From an uncultured Ruminococcus sp. (GTDB lineage: Bacteria > Bacillota > Clostridia > Oscillospirales > Ruminococcaceae), in contig NZ_CAMKRR010000026.1 of NCBI RefSeq assembly GCF_946415235.1, positions 1 through 33,472 on the forward strand: a DNA stretch of 33,472 bases, given 5' to 3'. The notes below the pieces were generated by a model. The model did no database searches, had not been told where the DNA came from, and worked only from the letters and a program-made list of their open reading frames with translations. Made by a program: the position numbers and the translations under genes. The stretch's first letter is position 1, and every line of letters begins with the position of its first letter. This document shows, piece after piece, positions 31,506 through 33,472 of this stretch.

Positions 31506-33472
31506 TTACTGTCCTTCGTGGAAGAAGTAGGGGAGTCCATCATATACATAATGTCTTACGTTGCCCCACCAGTGATCCTTGCCGTTAACTACCATGAAGT
31601 AAAGGTTGCCCTTTGAGAAGTCAGAAGTATAAACGAACTGGCTCATCTTCTTCATTTCGTCGATCTGAGGACTTACATTAGGATAAGCTATATCAGTAGA
31701 ACCTGTAGCGCAGAATATGAAGTACTCGTTCTTCTGGAGACCTGACTTGTCAACTGCGTTTGCAATACCCTTAGCCTTGTCGTAAGCGCTGTTGCCGTTC
31801 CAGCTGTCGCCGCTGAGAGGCATGAAGTAACCTACGATGTCGAGGCAGTTCTCGAATACAGCCCATGTTGATACGCCGCCCATTGAGAAGCCGCCGTATG
31901 CTCTGTGCATTCTTGAAGCCTTGAGTGAGCTCTCTGATGTATCCTTGTTTGCGTATGTTGAGTACTTGCCCTCAATGAAGGGAACTAAGCTCTGCTTGAA
32001 CTCGCTGTAGAAGCGGCCTGCTTCTGTCTTGTTGAATGTCGGGAATACAACGATAAGTGGCTCAAGCTCGCCGTTCTTGATCATATTGTCCAGCATATTC
32101 TGGATCATTGTATCGTTCTGAGAGATCAGAGTGTTCTCGTTCTCTCCGCCGCCGTGCATGAGGTAGAATATGTTGTACTTCTTGCTTGGGTCATAGTTAT
32201 AAGGAGTATAAACATTGCAGCTGTTATAGCCGTTTATGCCGTTATAGCTCTCCTTAGTTACCTTACCTGCCTGCTGACAGCCGTTGAAGTAGTAATCAGG
32301 AGCTGCCTTGTACTGCAGGTTAGCGTTGTAGTTGAAGTTTGACTTAGCCTGAGTTGTAGTTGTTGTAGTAGTTGTAGTGGTTGTTGTCGTTGTTGTCTTT
32401 GAGGTTGTGGTCGTTGTGGTAGCCTCGGGAGTATTCTGCTGCTCAGCAATGTTGCCGTTGTCGCCGCCAGCTGATACTGTGAGTATCTTGTCAGCATAGC
32501 TCTCGGGGAATGACTTGAGGAGACCGAGGAGGTACTTCTGGATAGCATAAGCGTCCATTGTTGTGATACCGCCGCCTGCCTCGTATACGTCTGCGTTGAA
32601 CTTGCCCTGCTCTGTGAGCTGGTACTTGTTCGGGTTAGCGAGTGACTGCATTATCATTACAGCGTCAGCCATATCTATGCCGTTATCGCAGTTAGCGTCT
32701 GCCCACTTATCGACCTTCTCATTGAGCACTTCCTTAAGATCCTTTGCAGGAACTGTAGTTGTTGTGGTCGTGGTCGTTGTGGTAGTCGTAGTTGTAGTAG
32801 TTGTTGTTGTTGTTGTCTCCGATGGAGCGGGGATCTTATCAGCAAGAGCCAGTATCTCATTGTAGAATGACTTAGGCTGATAGTTGCTGAACGGAAGCGG
32901 TGAACCGCCGTTCTCACGATATCTCCAGCTTCTCTCATCTGTTGTACCCCAGAGAGTTACAGTTGAGATGTTAGCTGCGTGCTTCATAGCTACCTCAAAG
33001 ATCTGAGGATAAAGCTTGTCGTTAGAGCCTGTGCTGTTTGTGATATCGAGCTCTGTAATCTGAACGTCAAGTCCGAGTGACTCGAACTTCTTGATAGCTG
33101 TCTCAAACTCGCTTGCTGAAGGATACTTGGAATCAAGGTGAGCCTGCATACCGATACCGTCGATATAGTCGCCCTCCTTCATGACTGTCTTAGCCATGTT
33201 AACGAGGTCCTTGGTCTTAGCGCTCATGTACTCATTATAATCGTTAAGATAGAGCTTACAATCCTTAGGAGCATACTGTCTTGCATACTTGAATGCGTTT
33301 ACAACGAACTCAGAGTTGCCTTCACCGTATACTCTTACCCAGTTGGAGTTGCTGCCGGGTCTCATTCCGCCGCCGTCGTTAACGAAGAGCTCGTTACATA
33401 CGTCGTAAGAATGGAGGTTAAGGTTCGGGAACTGTGACTTGATAGCGCTGAATGTGTTCTTTATCATGCTCT
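31506..33472 (-). CDS. Bifunctional GH10 xylanase - dockerin - CE1 feruloyl esterase (5' part outside the window)
   Basis: About 655 residues visible; the frame is open to the window edge, so signal peptide and first half of GH10 lie outside. Counting from the first visible Met (33467): GH10 with acid/base Glu26 in DVCNEL and nucleophile Glu139 in QITELDI, to about 215; Thr linker; type I dockerin about 245-325 (DANCDNGIDMADAV...NANPNKY-type loop, NADVYEAGGGITTMDAY); second Thr linker; then a CE1 esterase about 385-653 with YLMHGGGENE, nucleophile Ser about 528 in GGFSMGG, and the histidine in GKDHWWG near the end. It would cut xylan and release ferulic acid crosslinks together. The dockerin sits between the catalytic domains rather than at an end. 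Confidence 0.94.
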   Translation of the reverse strand, partial: SMIKNTFSAIKSQFPNLNLHSYDVCNELFVNDGGGMRPGSNSNWVRVYGEGNSEFVVNAFKYARQYAPKDCKLYLNDYNEYMSAKTKDLVNMAKTVMKEGDYIDGIGMQAHLDSKYPSASEFETAIKKFESLGLDVQITELDITNSTGSNDKLYPQIFEVAMKHAANISTVTLWGTTDERSWRYRENGGSPLPFSNYQPKSFYNEILALADKIPAPSETTTTTTTTTTTTTTTTTTTTTVPAKDLKEVLNEKVDKWADANCDNGIDMADAVMIMQSLANPNKYQLTEQGKFNADVYEAGGGITTMDAYAIQKYLLGLLKSFPESYADKILTVSAGGDNGNIAEQQNTPEATTTTTTSKTTTTTTTTTTTTTTTQAKSNFNYNANLQYKAAPDYYFNGCQQAGKVTKESYNGINGYNSCNVYTPYNYDPSKKYNIFYLMHGGGENENTLISQNDTMIQNMLDNMIKNGELEPLIVVFPTFNKTEAGRFYSEFKQSLVPFIEGKYSTYANKDTSESSLKASRMHRAYGGFSMGGVSTWAVFENCLDIVGYFMPLSGDSWNGNSAYDKAKGIANAVDKSGLQKNEYFIFCATGSTDIAYPNVSPQIDEMKKMSQFVYTSDFSKGNLYFMVVNGKDHWWGNVRHYVYDGLPYFFHEGQ

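Overview
The window looks like a chromosomal segment of a fibre-degrading, cellulosome-bearing Ruminococcus (Oscillospiraceae, Bacillota). The grounds are three secreted proteins that join a catalytic domain to a type I dockerin through long threonine linkers (1997-3340, 14006-15613, 31506 to the window end). Two of these dockerins share the 'ANPNKY' calcium-loop style seen in R. flavefaciens/R. albus-type proteins. Consensus sigma-A promoters (TTGACA-17-TATAAT), strong GGAGG ribosome sites and the housekeeping genes (secA, rpsF-ssb-rpsR, hslO, ireB) fit a low-to-mid GC Bacillota. I saw no tRNA, rRNA or CRISPR array.

Layout. 1-3384: a PLP enzyme of the methionine gamma-lyase/aluminium-resistance family, a MIF-type tautomerase, and a dockerin protein whose N-terminal domain looks lysozyme-like. 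3392-5720: a chimeric ECF-sigma/anti-sigma remnant, a TSCPD protein, a membrane-anchored GH25 muramidase and a 41-residue small ORF. 5724-7387: ireB, a 4'-phosphopantetheinyl transferase, then about 550 bp without a convincing gene that holds an operator-like dyad and a possible structured RNA. 7388-13798: secA, a Thr-rich lipoprotein, and an operon of methyltransferase, Hsp33 and HAD phosphatase. 14006-16644: a GH53 galactanase with dockerin, a NERD protein and a DUF378 membrane protein. 16745-19305: the rpsR/ssb/rpsF operon and a CPA2 antiporter, driven by two divergent consensus promoters. 19615-23121: a tightly overlapping operon of response regulator, histidine kinase and a rhodanese-TtcA fusion.

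23191-26529 is the most unusual coding region. It is a minus-strand operon of a malonyl-transferase-like protein, a miniature crotonase-like protein, a full crotonase and an intact ketosynthase. The content resembles trans-AT polyketide beta-branching cassettes, but there is no HMG-synthase and no carrier protein in the window. The only phosphopantetheinyl transferase lies about 17 kb away. Upstream, the operon meets a decayed region: a frameshifted gene remnant, an integrase without its catalytic C-terminus, an excisionase-like gene, a broken sugar O-acetyltransferase and a frameshifted small gene (26600-29383). A GGDEF cyclase and the 3' part of a GH10-dockerin-CE1 xylanase/esterase close the window.

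Intergenic regions carry a modular repeat family built from hairpins of the form TGTAGGGG...CCCCTACA and GGGCGGATA-A-TATCCGCCC. Two copies include a perfectly matching 133-bp segment in opposite orientation (45-177 and 19304-19436) that brackets about 19 kb.
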